Assembly: GCA_947561715.1 (NCBI GenBank)
Contig: OX387201.1
Span: 17,064,001 to 17,128,000 of the forward strand
DNA length: 64,000 bases
Origin: Ascidia mentula
Lineage: Eukaryota; Chordata; Ascidiacea; Phlebobranchia; Ascidiidae
Reading direction: 5' to 3'
The notes below the pieces were generated by a model. The model made no database searches and had not been told where the DNA came from. It worked only from the letters and a program-made list of their open reading frames with translations. The position numbers and the translations under genes are program-made. This document shows positions 22,035 through 32,478 of this stretch, in pieces (position 1 is the first letter of the stretch; each line of letters opens with the position of its first letter).

Positions 22035-22722
22035 CTGTCCAAAGAGGGTTAAGACCATGTGCTTGTAAAATACTTATGATTCGAACTCACAACCATTATT
22101 CAGAAGTGTTGTTTAGTCGTGTTTTTATCTAATCATTGCAATCGTCAGTTGTCACCTCGTGCACTTGTTAGATTTAACCCCCGCGCTTGGAAGTTGGCAC
22201 GTTTTGAGTTCTCGTCCTTTCACTTTCCGTTTGTTTTATAATCGCCGAACAACACCATCCACTGCAGATAAAAACCACGCCACAAAACTTTTAATCGCAA
22301 CTCCAAAACTTCTTCCTCTTTCTTTGGCCTTTTAACCTTTAAATATTGATACATCTTTCAACTTCTTTACACGCAGAACTTTTTACGTACTCGGAAACAC
22401 TCCTACGCATAATATCAGATATACGAATACGTAATTACAGAATTAGTAACGTTATTTGTTGAGATATTTGGTGTATTTTGGGAAAGGCTACATGAAACTT
22501 GGCAAGGAAACTGCAGATACTTATAACTTACTTTTACAAACCTTTTTGTCGATTTTGTGGCGTATTATGTCGTTTCAAATTGTTTTCAGACAAGCGAAAA
22601 TATTTTTTTGCTTTGAAGTCACAAAAAGTATAGGACTGATTTACATTAACGCTGTAACTTTAATTGTGAAATCATTGCTACTATAGGCAAGAAGTTCAGC
22701 AGAAAACACAAAACAAACAGAA
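22035..22722 (+). promoter_or_regulatory. ZNF 5' flank block P, before ZNF-6
   Basis: The conserved upstream block. The sequence before the start (gaaaacacaaaacaaacaga) is nearly the same in all paralogues and places the start at ATGGAACA. Confidence 0.55.
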
Positions 22723-23319
22723 ATGGAACACTTTTATTGCAAGATTTGTGAAAAGTCATTTCAAACCAAAGATTTACTGGAAAAGCATGACTTCATTCAC
22801 ACATTGGAGAATCCATTACTTCGCGAAAAACATCAAAGAGCATCCATCAACATCCACAAACGAATTCATACTGGAGAAAAACCCTATAAATGCACGTTTT
22901 GTTCAAAAATGTTCAGCCGGAGTGGAAGTCTAAGCAGACACATTCGGACTCATACTGGAGAGAAACCTTTCAACTGCGATTATTGCGATAAGTGTTTTAC
23001 AGCCAAATGGACACTCCAAGAACACAAACTAACTCATACTAGAGAGAATCCTTTCAGGTGCGATTATTGCGAAAAGTGTTTCACAGCCAAAACGACACTC
23101 AAAAACCACAAACTAACTCGTACTGGAGAGAAACCATTTAGATGCGATTTGTGCGAAAAGTCTTTTAAAACGTCATCGCACGTCAAAATGCACAAACGAA
23201 CTCATATGGGTGAGAAAACTTTCAAATGCACATTTTGTTCAAAATTATTCAGTCAAAAAGGCAATCTGGGTAGGCATATTCGCACTCATACTGGAGAGTG
23301 CCCGCTGACCCCCATGTGA
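22723..23319 (+). CDS. ZNF-6, C2H2 zinc-finger protein
   Basis: A 198-residue single-exon frame starting MEHFYCKICEKSF and ending GECPLTPM. There are seven finger units: the first is canonical, the second is the degenerate REKHQRASINIHKRIH spacer, and the next five resemble ZNF-1. In finger 5 the last His is Arg (HKLTR), and one linker reads TRENPF. It is the closest relative of ZNF-1 and shares its T block and ZF-B remnant, so it shows what the missing N-terminal part of ZNF-1 should look like. It is short for the cluster, probably through loss of fingers. It may be functional. Confidence 0.85.
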   Translation: MEHFYCKICEKSFQTKDLLEKHDFIHTLENPLLREKHQRASINIHKRIHTGEKPYKCTFCSKMFSRSGSLSRHIRTHTGEKPFNCDYCDKCFTAKWTLQEHKLTHTRENPFRCDYCEKCFTAKTTLKNHKLTRTGEKPFRCDLCEKSFKTSSHVKMHKRTHMGEKTFKCTFCSKLFSQKGNLGRHIRTHTGECPLTPM

Positions 23320-23880
23320 CGGTTACCGCGTCAATTGAAGCTCGGTTAAAAAATTCTGCCATAGAAAGAACTAACGCTAGCGCAGAATATTGCACAAAAA
23401 TGTGCCAATCTCACACACCAATCGTAGTTGAACTTAAAACTGTTTTGTTATCGTGCATCTAACGATGAAACCGTCAAAAGTTTTTTTTTATGAACCGCTG
23501 TTCCACAATAAACTACCAATGTTGGTTGAATATGTTGCCTTAATTAAAAACATCCTGCTCACCGCAGCTTAGTAGTTAGCACTAGTGTTGTATGTAAAGG
23601 ATAGTTGACTCCACAATGGTAATGTGCAACAACAAGAGTAATATGTATTGCATTTTGGAAAATCCAAAATATAACAAACCTTTAAGAGTTTGGAACATCA
23701 CTCGCAAAACATTGAGCTCCAAAACACTGTTTTGAAACTACAGCTAAAACACTATAGTAGAAAAAACTGATTTGGAATGTGGCAGGAACAAGGGATCATA
23801 AAGCGTCAAAAGTGGTAGTTCAGTTCAAGGGAGTGCAAGATTTTTCTTACAAGGGTAAAAAAATAGCGTGTACTTTTCTA
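23320..23880 (+). repeat. ZNF 3' flank block T after ZNF-6
   Basis: A close copy of 443-1,000, with only scattered differences. Confidence 0.7.
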
Positions 23881-24035
23881 AGCATTCGAATCTTCCACGT
23901 TTTTACCCAACCAATAAAGAAGAGAGAGAAACCGTGTAAGCACAACATATGTGATAAAGCTTTCACAAATTCAGGCTATAAAACCAAGCATATCGAATTT
24001 ATAATGAAAAAAAAAACATTATAAGTTAATTGTTG
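23881..24035 (+). pseudogene. ZF-B remnant, terminal finger exon
   Basis: Nearly the same as 1,003-1,160, with CKHNICDKAFTNSGYKTKH. It is part of the ZNF-1/ZNF-6 block duplication. Confidence 0.5.
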
Positions 24036-24044
24036 TCATCAGTT

Positions 24045-24845
24045 ATATGCTTATGAACATCTGTTTGTAAAATGCTTACGATTCGAACTCACAACCATTA
24101 TTTAGAAGTGTTGTTTAGTCGTATTTTTATCTAATCATTGCAACCGTCAGTTTGTCACCTCGTGCACTTGTTAGATTTAACACCCGCGCTTGGAAGTTGG
24201 CACGTTTTGAGTTCACGTCATTTCACTTTCCGTTTGTTTTATAATCGCCGAACTACACCCTCTACTGCAGATAACAACCACTCCATAAAACCTCTAATCA
24301 AAGCTTCAAAACTTCTTTTCTTTCCTTTGGCACTTCAACCTTTAAATATTGATGTACGTTTCAACTTTATTCGTCGTATTATGTCGATTCATATGGTTAC
24401 CAGACATTTAAAAAAAATCAATTTGCTTTGTAGTCACATTAACCTTTAAACATTGATACATCTTTCAACTTCTTTGCACGCAGAACTTTTTACGTACTCG
24501 GATACACTCCTACGTATAATATCAGATATACCAATATGTAATTACGGAATTAGTAACGTTGGTTATCGAGAAATTTGGTGTGCAAGCAAACTGCAGATAG
24601 AAATGAGGTGATTTCTGTTGCGCAATATGTCGAGATGTCGAGTCAGTTTTAGAGGGTTTTGACCCGTTTCTTAAAACTGTGGTAAACATTAAGACAGAGG
24701 CCGCAAAATAATCAATTTGCTTTAGTGTTGTCAAAGATATAATACTGTTTACAATTATGTTGTAGCTGTGTATTGTGAAATTATTGGTATTAGGCAAAAA
24801 GTTTAACAATTGTTGTTTAAGATAAAAAACACAAAACAAACAGAA
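24045..24845 (+). promoter_or_regulatory. ZNF 5' flank block P, before ZNF-7
   Basis: The P block with a partial internal repeat (the aacctttaaa-attgata segment occurs near 24,339 and 24,431), followed by the ZNF-3-type proximal 5' region. Confidence 0.55.
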
Positions 24846-25634
24846 ATGGAACAGTTTCACAGCAAGATTTGTGAAAAGTCGTTTCAAACCAAAGACTTAC
24901 TGGAAAAGCATGACATCATTCACACAGGAGAGAATCCATTTCTTCACGAAAAACATCAAAGAGCGTCCATCAACATCCACAAACGAATTCATACTAGAGA
25001 AAAACCCTATAAATGCACGTTTTGTTCGAAAATGTTCAGCCAGAGTGGAAGTCTAAGCAGACACATTCGGACTCATACTGGAGAGAAACCTTTCAAATGC
25101 ACATTTTGTTCAAAAGCGTTCAAGCAAACAGCACATCTAAGCAAACACATTCGGACTCATACTGGAGAGAAACCTTTCAGATGCGATTATTGCGAAAAGT
25201 GTTTCACAGCCAAATCAACACTCAAAGATCACAAACTAACTCATACTGGAGAGAAACCTTTCAGATGCGATTGTTGCGAAAAGTGTTTCACAGCCAAATC
25301 AACACTCAAAGATCACAAACTAACTCATACTGGAGAGAAACCTTTCAGATGCGATTATTGCGAAAAGTGTTTCACAGCCAAATCAACACTCAAAGATCAC
25401 AAACTAACTCATACTGGAGAGAAACCTTTCAGATGCGATTTTTGCGAAAAGTCTTTTAAAACGGCTTCGGACGTCAAAAAACACAAACGAACTCATACTG
25501 GAGAGAAACCTTTCAAATGTACATTTTGTTCAAAATTGTTCAGTCAAAAAGGCAATCTGGTTAGGCATATTCGAACTCATACTGGAAAGTGCCCGCTGAC
25601 CCCGCGACTTAATTTCCACACAAAACGCAACTGA
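24846..25634 (+). CDS. ZNF-7, C2H2 zinc-finger protein with amplified fingers
   Basis: A 262-residue single-exon frame from MEQFHSKICEKSF; an in-frame Met 12 codons upstream at 24,810 also exists. The tail is GKCPLTPRLNFHTKRN. Finger 1 has Ser for its first Cys and unit 2 is the degenerate spacer. Then come CSKMF, CSKAF, three CEKCF fingers, CEKSF and CSKLF, all with complete ligands. Fingers 5 to 7 (25,182-25,433) are three consecutive 84-base units that differ by about one base, with the same helix TAKSTLKDH. That is a sign of very recent duplication or conversion. The gene is probably functional as a DNA binder, and lysozyme L4 follows. Confidence 0.87.
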   Translation: MEQFHSKICEKSFQTKDLLEKHDIIHTGENPFLHEKHQRASINIHKRIHTREKPYKCTFCSKMFSQSGSLSRHIRTHTGEKPFKCTFCSKAFKQTAHLSKHIRTHTGEKPFRCDYCEKCFTAKSTLKDHKLTHTGEKPFRCDCCEKCFTAKSTLKDHKLTHTGEKPFRCDYCEKCFTAKSTLKDHKLTHTGEKPFRCDFCEKSFKTASDVKKHKRTHTGEKPFKCTFCSKLFSQKGNLVRHIRTHTGKCPLTPRLNFHTKRN

Positions 25635-26287
25635 CATTATTACGTTTGTGTAAAGTAATCGGAAACTTGTGACTTGATCTTGATGTGTATACATGGTTGA
25701 ACACTTGTTAAATATATATGATTATAAACTTAATGCGGTTGATGCTTTGTGCGTGAAAGCTGTTGTTCGTTAAAGACGAGTGCCCAGCAGTTGACTATAG
25801 GTAGTCCAACCTGCCTTCATATAGAAATACGTGCCTTGCTAGTGACTGATCATTCATTTGTAGCTTCGACTGCAAATATGCAAAACAGAATGCAAAACGC
25901 ATTATCCATTCAAAGCCCAAGTTTTGACAAGTAAGATCAAAGGTTACGTTATATTGGAAATTGACCTAAATCATCCCACATTGTGTAAACACATTCTATT
26001 GGGAATGGTTTCCGTTTATTGAATTTCTACTCCAATGAATTTCCCATTATTAAAACTATATTTTAAGAAGAAACGGCCAAAATCGCTTTCGGAGGTTGAC
26101 TCAGATATTTTGTGTTCTGGAAGCTTTGTTTACACGCGTTTAGTTTGTCAGCATCGACAATGTTAAAATTACAGTCGTGATTTCGAAATTTGCAACCGAT
26201 CACTTGCTAAATCGAAGAGTTAAATCGACATGTTCAATCACACAAATTTTCTCACAAACAAAGACTTATACACTCGACAAATATTAT
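25635..26287. other. Shared spacer between ZNF-7 and lysozyme L4
   Basis: Matches 2,691-3,273, with an extra stretch near 25,770-25,845 (gacgagtgcccagcagttg). No gene was seen. Confidence 0.6.
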
Positions 26288-27324
26288 CTAATTGTATCCA
26301 TTCTGGTGAAAAAACTGAGCCCTAGCAACGACATCATTTGAGTAATCATTATGGTTTGTTCCTTTATCCAGTTTGTCCCAGGAGCGAACGTTGCGAATGC
26401 CAAAGTTGTAAGCAGCAATTCCGCCTTGCAGTTGCTGATCAACTCTCCAGGTGGGGAATTTTGCTTGAACTTGAACAATAAAGTTGATCAGGATCTGTGT
26501 GCCTTGGAGTACGTGGGTCAGAGAATTCCAATCTCCTTTTAATTTGTGATATCATTTGTCAATCTATAACATATAGTTGCTTGTTCATCAAAACCCCAGG
26601 CGTTTCCATGGTCACCCCAACCGTTCACCAAAGTTATTCCAGCCCGACTTTAACGACTGATGATTCCTGAAACATGAAAACATTTCCAATGCAAATTTCA
26701 ACACACATCGACCTTATGTTTTCCCTCTGACCACTGCAACGGTGGTGTATAAATACAAACAGCATCATACTGTGGGGGCGATTAATATACCTGGTGTGAC
26801 AGCTGGGTCCATGTAACTGCTTGTGGCTGCCCTTAGTATGATTGACTTGTATCTATTCATTGCGGTAAGATCTGTTCAGGCCATTTCTTACGAGGCCCCT
26901 GCATTGAAAAATTATCCACAGTGAAAAAATAGTTTTTGAAAAATATTTTAAAAATATGGCTAATACGGTAACCATTCTTAAGAAAATGTTTCGAATACGT
27001 CTGTTTAATTACGTCTGTTTAATAGTAGTAGCTTTGGCATTTTTATTCAAAGTTATCAACTCGATTCTTTTCACACCACATTAAACACTGCTAAAGTATT
27101 TGAACCGAAACAAACCGTCGTGAGTTTACATTTTGTCACTTTTGTTGTTTTCCTAGAAGCAGCGGTTGGAGATAGGTTATCAATGTTGCCATAGTTTCCA
27201 TGGAAGCCAACATCCTCTACAAATTAAACACAATCTTACGAAAAACTACACGTTGTACTTTCACCCACAACTTACATTTGGTACAGTAAAGTTCAACCAA
27301 GAGAATTAGCAATAATTTGTTCAT
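26288..27324 (-). pseudogene. Lysozyme L4, goose-type lysozyme pseudogene
   Basis: The remnants of all five exons are present in L1 order, from the signal peptide [10 protein letters not shown] at 27,324 to [12 protein letters not shown] near 26,310. In exon 4 (about 26,588-26,670) the catalytic Glu codon GAA has become the stop TAA (ISR-stop-SRAG). Exon 5 has a second stop where L1 has the Arg of IDKRYHK. Intron 4 is almost gone, leaving exons 4 and 5 close together, and exon 3 is shortened. The exon 5 text is otherwise over 90 percent the same as L1, so the decay is recent. Block neighbours are ZNF-7 and ZF-B. Confidence 0.9.
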
Positions 27325-27469
27325 GTTTATACAGTAGTAAACTGTCAACTCCAATCCCGAGTCAGGTGTAAATTATTCTAACATTCGAGCTTCTTAAGGA
27401 CGTAACAACTTCCTGGCCACAAAGCTGGTTATGTAATGAGGAAATTAGGTTGCACTTCTCATTTTTTGC

Positions 27470-28400
27470 AAAACCTCTTTCGCTGGTGAAAAATTATATT
27501 TACTTGCAAATTTTGTGGAAAAAGCATTTTTCGTTATTTAAATTTCACCAAGGAAAGTTTTCAGATGTCAAAAGTCGTACACAAGGTGTGCACTTTGGAG
27601 AAAATTCCTTAATGTGCTCATTTTGTTTAAAAGCGTTGAAAAAAAAATATGTATACATTCACACTGAATTAAAACCTTTCAGATGCGAAATTTGTGAAAA
27701 GATTTGACCAACAAATGCCCATGTCAAAACGGACAAAGGTATTCAAACTGGAAAGAAGCCATACAAGTGCGACGTGTGTAATCAAGCTCTCGACACAAAA
27801 TGGAGCCTGGTCGCACATGTAAGAGTTGGCGTGTTTGTTGGTTGATTACCTGTTCAGCTGCGGCTGCGTTTCCCTGACTGCTGACTATTCTTTGTAGCGA
27901 ACCAGACTTGGGTTAGTTTGTTTATTTGTCACCAGGATACGAACGAAACTTGTGTGCAGAACAGACGATTGATCCTACACAAGGCAAGCCAAAGTAGAAT
28001 AGGCGGTTCCACAATGTGGAATGAATTCTGACCACACGAACCACAGATTTATAGACAATCAAAACAGAGTAAGAATGCCGTCGCGTGAGCCACGATACTG
28101 TCATTAGGTGATTACGGTCAAAAAGTTCCAAGAACTGTGGTATTCGCCTCGGCGATACAAAATTGAAAGTCATTTCATTACATCATAGCATAAACGTTAC
28201 ACACACGTCCGGATACAAAATGCCGATAAACCTCTCAAGAGTAAGTTTTGCTTAAACATACATGCCAAGAAAAGCACTCAAATCTTCCACGTTTTTACCC
28301 AACCAATACAGGAGAGAAACCGTGTAAGTACAACATATGTGATAAAGCATCCACAAGTTCAGGCAATCAACCAAAGCATATCCGAATCTATAATGAAAGA
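27470..28400 (+). pseudogene. ZF-B zinc-finger gene remnant, interrupted by an LTR-like insertion
   Basis: Pieces in order: CKFCGKS-like text near 27,505; CSFCLKALKKK near 27,617; KPFRCEICEK near 27,675, followed by a stop; KPYKCDVCNQALDTKWSLVAH at 27,760-27,817; an inserted element (27,818-28,201); the exon end and gtaagt donor near 28,240; then acceptor cag/GAGAGAAACC and terminal finger NICDKASTSSGN near 28,340. It is a multi-finger gene distinct from the ZNF-1 to -8 family. The parallel copy at 33,690-34,235 lacks the insertion. Neither copy has a clean frame through all pieces, so I call both remnants. Confidence 0.65.
27818..28201. mobile_element. Solo-LTR-like insertion
   Basis: A 384-base insertion begins TGTAAG and ends GTTACA. 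It is flanked by CACA on both sides, and the empty site is seen at 34,023-34,045 (gtcgcacacgtccgg). TG...CA ends with a 4-base target duplication fit a solo LTR. No internal region or coding capacity is present, and it is not the same as the LTR at 18,639. The family cannot be set further. Confidence 0.65.
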
Positions 28401-28462
28401 AAAACAAACATTATAAGTGAATTGTTGCCATCACTTATATGCTTATCCTTATATTGACATTT

Positions 28463-28955
28463 AATTTTAAATGTTACTACAACAACTTTGTGTCCACGCT
28501 TCTAGTTTCAGAAAACAAGTTTCGCTTTTTATTAAGGCATCTTCAGTCCTACAAACAAAATAAACAGAAAAGACATAGTTAGATGCTAAAAATGATAAAA
28601 CGATAAAACTGGCCGAACAGTAGAAACCTCTGGTGCTAACATACTGGACGACGCTCTGATCAGATGTTACAAGTGACCTACTTTTTTATCACCACACGCG
28701 TAGTTAATCAGGTGAAACAACGATAAATAGTTTGTAATAAAGAAATAAAGTAAAATGAAATGGGCGGGGCTCACGCAACTGACGGTAAAATTAATTTTTG
28801 AATGTTGATTTTAGCGTTTAAGTGTTTGTGCCATATGTCCTCGTATATGTCCAATTGGTCCATGGGCGGTTGTTGCAAAAACACAACAGTTGTTGTTGTT
28901 GTGAAAGAAGTACTGCTGGTTAGGTAGATTTCATGTAGTAAAAACAATTTATTGC
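28463..28955 (+). mobile_element. Short retroposon R, copy 2
   Basis: About 493 bases, flanked by the same 13-base repeat tatattgacattt at the same site as copy 1 (9,653-10,150). It is therefore identical by descent through block duplication and not an independent insertion. Confidence 0.75.
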
Positions 28956-28968
28956 TATATTGACATTT

Positions 28969-30744
28969 GTGACAAATTGGTAACGTTTAGAATACATGTC
29001 ATGAACATACCCTTAACAAACGTTTTTTGAGCGCCGATCAAGAATATCTCATTCTTTACGTTTCAAAGAACGCCAATTTTGCAATTGGAAACACTGTTAT
29101 GGTTAACTCCAATAGTGTGAACGGCGGTGGTTTTCGAAAGTTGTGTTTTGGTAAATGACTGTTTGTTGTAGGTTTGCGGTTGTATTTGAAAGCTTTACTT
29201 TTAAGTTAGTGAGTGGAAAAAAATCATGCATGTGGGCGTAGATTTTATTGAAGCAAATACCAACAATTTTTGGTCAGATATGTTTTTTTAGGATTTTATG
29301 GAAATTTTTGTCAATGTAACAAATTTGATGACATAGTCCATTAGGTGATATTTTGTAATAGATATAAAAATCAAAAGTTTATGGTTTTGCTCTTAAATTG
29401 GGAATATTTGCCATTATATACAGTAAATATAAGGTAAATTGAAGGTAGCAAATGGTGTGGTAGGTCTATGGGGGATGATAATGGTGAAATTGATGATGAC
29501 TTATTGGAAAATATTCTAATTTTGATGATGAGCAGAGCTTAGTTTAGCAGTTTCTATGTTAAATCAAATACGTATAGTTAGTCAGTTGGGTAATTGCCGG
29601 ACAGTTAAAGTTATGGGGTAATTAGTGGCCGCTATCAAAGGAATAAAAAAACTATGGTTCCCTCAAACTTTATCTTGTGCATGTGGTAAGCTGGAAGCCT
29701 CCATTTTCTTCTGTTAAAAACTGATAAAAAATAGAATTTTTTTGTGAGGGGGATTCATTTTACGTAAAATTTTTCAAACTAAGTGGATATAGTAATTTGC
29801 TAAAAATTAACAGTGTTTTAATGATTTGAAATTTCATTTAGGAAACACTGGCAGGTCAAGCCCTAAAGTTTTCAATGAAGGTTAAACTCAAACGTCTACC
29901 TAGTCTGTCCTCTTAGAAAAAAGCATCTAATATTTACCCCATGCACATTTTTCCATTCAGGGGTAATTGTTAGACACTGACACTCTGTATTAATATCATA
30001 GTACCAACTGTTTTGAGAGGTTACAACCAGGATTAATGTAACAAAATTAAGAGATTATTACACTCATGCAGACCTTCGAAAACGTGCGATAATTACCCCA
30101 TTTGACTATAGTGTTATACTGGTTTGAGTATTACTCAAATGATTATGCCATTATTGATTCAGCATATGACTCCATAACTGAAACCTCGACATTTTCTAAA
30201 CTACACCCATTCGTGGTGGGAGTCAATTGATTGGACTTTCACATTGGGCTGAGCAGAATACAACTTGGTGGAAAATACTAGCTTAACATTTTTCCACTTC
30301 TGTATATGATTGCAATCACTAGACGGTTGTTTTGCTAATGGACGCTTTGGCAATTGGAATATAAACACTTAATTTTTCTTGCATTATTTTGTTTACTTGT
30401 GGCAAATCCAAGTTTCGAAGGCATTTTGAAATGCTATGCATGACTGCACATGACAAAGAAAAAAAATTAATGCAAATAAACAAGCATAATAATTATAATA
30501 TATAGTACCTCAAGTGTTGTATCAGTTTTGGTTCGATTTTCAAGGTCAGTTTACTATTTTAGAACTGCAGGAATTATTTTTTTTTTCACCAAAATTTGTC
30601 CTTGAATGGACCAGTGTGACAAATTTTTCCAATTTAAAAAACCTCGAACTCCCCACCCCAAATTACAAATATTTCTTATGCAGGTATGTAAGTCTCTCAT
30701 TGCCACACTAAATTATGTTTTTCTTAAAATTTAATAACTTTGTC
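28969..30744. repeat. Non-coding block N, copy 4
   Basis: The longest copy of block N. It runs into the P block of ZNF-8. No conserved frame is seen. Confidence 0.6.
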
Positions 30745-31420
30745 CATAGAGGGTTAAGACCATGTGTTTGTAAAATGCTTATGATTCGAACTTACAACCA
30801 TTATTTAGAAGTGTTGTTTAGTCGTATTTTTATCTAATCATTGCAATGGTCAGTTGTCACCTCGTGCACTTGTTAGATTTAACCCCCGCGCTTGGAAGTT
30901 GACACGTTTTGAGTTCTTGTCCTTTCACTTTCTGTGTGTTTTATAATCGCCGAACGACACCCTCCACTGCAGATAACAACCACTCCGTTGAGCTTTTAAT
31001 CACAGTTTCAAAACTTCTTTCTCTTCCTTTGGCACTTCAACCTTTAAATATTGATACATCTTTCAACTTCTTTACACGCAGAACATTTTACGTACTCGGA
31101 TAGACTCCTACGTACAACAGCAGATATACCAATACGTAATTACGGAATTAGTAACGTTATTTGTTGAGATATTTGGTGTATTTTGAGAAAGGCTACACAA
31201 AACTTGGCAAGAAAGCTGCAGATAGCTATAACTTACTTTTACAAACCTTTGCGGCGTATTATGTCGATTCAAATTGTTTCCAGACAAGTGCAAAATAAGC
31301 AATGTGCTTTGTAGTCAGCAAAAGTATAGGACTGTTTTACATTTACGCTGTAACTTTGAATTGTGAGATCATTGCTAGTATAGGCAAGAAGTTCAAGCAG
31401 AAAACAGAAAACAAACAGAA
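30745..31420 (+). promoter_or_regulatory. ZNF 5' flank block P, before ZNF-8
   Basis: The conserved upstream block, closest to that of ZNF-5. Confidence 0.55.
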
Positions 31421-32254
31421 ATGGAACGATTTCACTGCAAGATTTGTGAAATGTCGTTTCAAACAAAAGATTCGCTGGAGAAACATAAAATCAATCACAC
31501 AGGGGAGCATCAAAATCCATCCTTCAAAATCCGCAAACGAAAGATTGGAGAAAAACAATATAAGTGCACATTTTGTTCGAAAATGTTCAATCGGAGTGGA
31601 AATCTTAGCGCGCACATTCGGACTCCTACTGGAGAGAAACCTTTCAAATGCACATTTTGTTCCAAGGCGTTCAAGCAAAGATCACAACTAAGCTCACACA
31701 CTCGGACACATACTGAAGAAAAACCTTACCAATGCATGTTTTGTTCCAAGGCGTTTAGTCAGAAAGGAAATCTAAGCTCACACATTCGGACCCATACTGG
31801 AGAGAAACCTTTCAGATGCGAATATTGCGAAAAGTGTTTTGGAGCCAAATGGACACTCAAAGACCACAAACTAACTCATACTGGAGAGAAACCTTTCAGA
31901 TGCGATTTTTGCGAAAAGTGTTTTACAACGGCATCGGAAGTCAAAAAACACAAACGAAGTCATACTGGAGAGAAACCTTATAAATGCACATTTTGTTCGA
32001 AAGCGTTCAGCCAGAAAGGAGATTTGAGTGCACACGTTCAAACCCATACTGGAGAGAAACCTTTCAAATGCACATGTTGTTCACGAGGGTTTAGCACGAA
32101 AGGATATCTAAGCAAACACATTCGGACTCATACTGGAGAGAAACCATTCAGATGCGATTTTTGTGACAAGCCTTTTGAAACGGCATCGGAAGTGAAAAAA
32201 CACAAACGAATCCATACGGGAGAGAAATCTTTCAGATGCACATTTTGTTCATAA
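31421..32254 (+). CDS. ZNF-8, C2H2 zinc-finger protein, truncated at the last finger
   Basis: A 277-residue frame from [19 protein letters not shown], closest to ZNF-5. It has a canonical first finger, a shortened spacer (GEHQNPSFKIRKRKIGEK), then eight complete fingers. The frame ends at TAA within the last finger, right after CTFCS, where ZNF-3 and ZNF-5 read AAA for Lys. The remaining finger text continues downstream to about 32,310. Loss of one terminal finger need not abolish DNA binding, so this may be a shortened functional gene or an early pseudogene. One linker reads TPTGEKPF, where the last ligand His of the preceding finger is replaced by Pro. Confidence 0.8.
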   Translation: MERFHCKICEMSFQTKDSLEKHKINHTGEHQNPSFKIRKRKIGEKQYKCTFCSKMFNRSGNLSAHIRTPTGEKPFKCTFCSKAFKQRSQLSSHTRTHTEEKPYQCMFCSKAFSQKGNLSSHIRTHTGEKPFRCEYCEKCFGAKWTLKDHKLTHTGEKPFRCDFCEKCFTTASEVKKHKRSHTGEKPYKCTFCSKAFSQKGDLSAHVQTHTGEKPFKCTCCSRGFSTKGYLSKHIRTHTGEKPFRCDFCDKPFETASEVKKHKRIHTGEKSFRCTFCS

Positions 32255-32470
32255 TTGTTTAGTCAAAAAGGAAATCTGGCTGCGCACATTCGAACTCATA
32301 TTGGAAAGTGACTGCTGACCCGCCTGTAACGGTCACCGCATCAGTTTGAGCTCGGTTAAAAAATTCTGCTGTAGAATGAACTAATGCAAGCGCAGAATAT
32401 TACACAAAAATATGCCAATCTCACACACCGATCGTAGTTGAACTTAAAACTATTCTTGTGAACCGCTGTT
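32255..32470 (+). repeat. ZNF 3' flank block T after ZNF-8, cut short
   Basis: The T block breaks off near 32,475 and joins directly to intron 4 of lysozyme L5, so exon 5 of L5 was lost at this joint. Confidence 0.6.
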
Positions 32471-32478
32471 CTACATTA

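Noticed and set aside
13-25459. Frames with repeated [18 protein letters not shown] in the zinc-finger regions
   Set aside because: These are out-of-phase readings of C2H2 finger repeats; the true frame has the Cys and His ligands and linkers.
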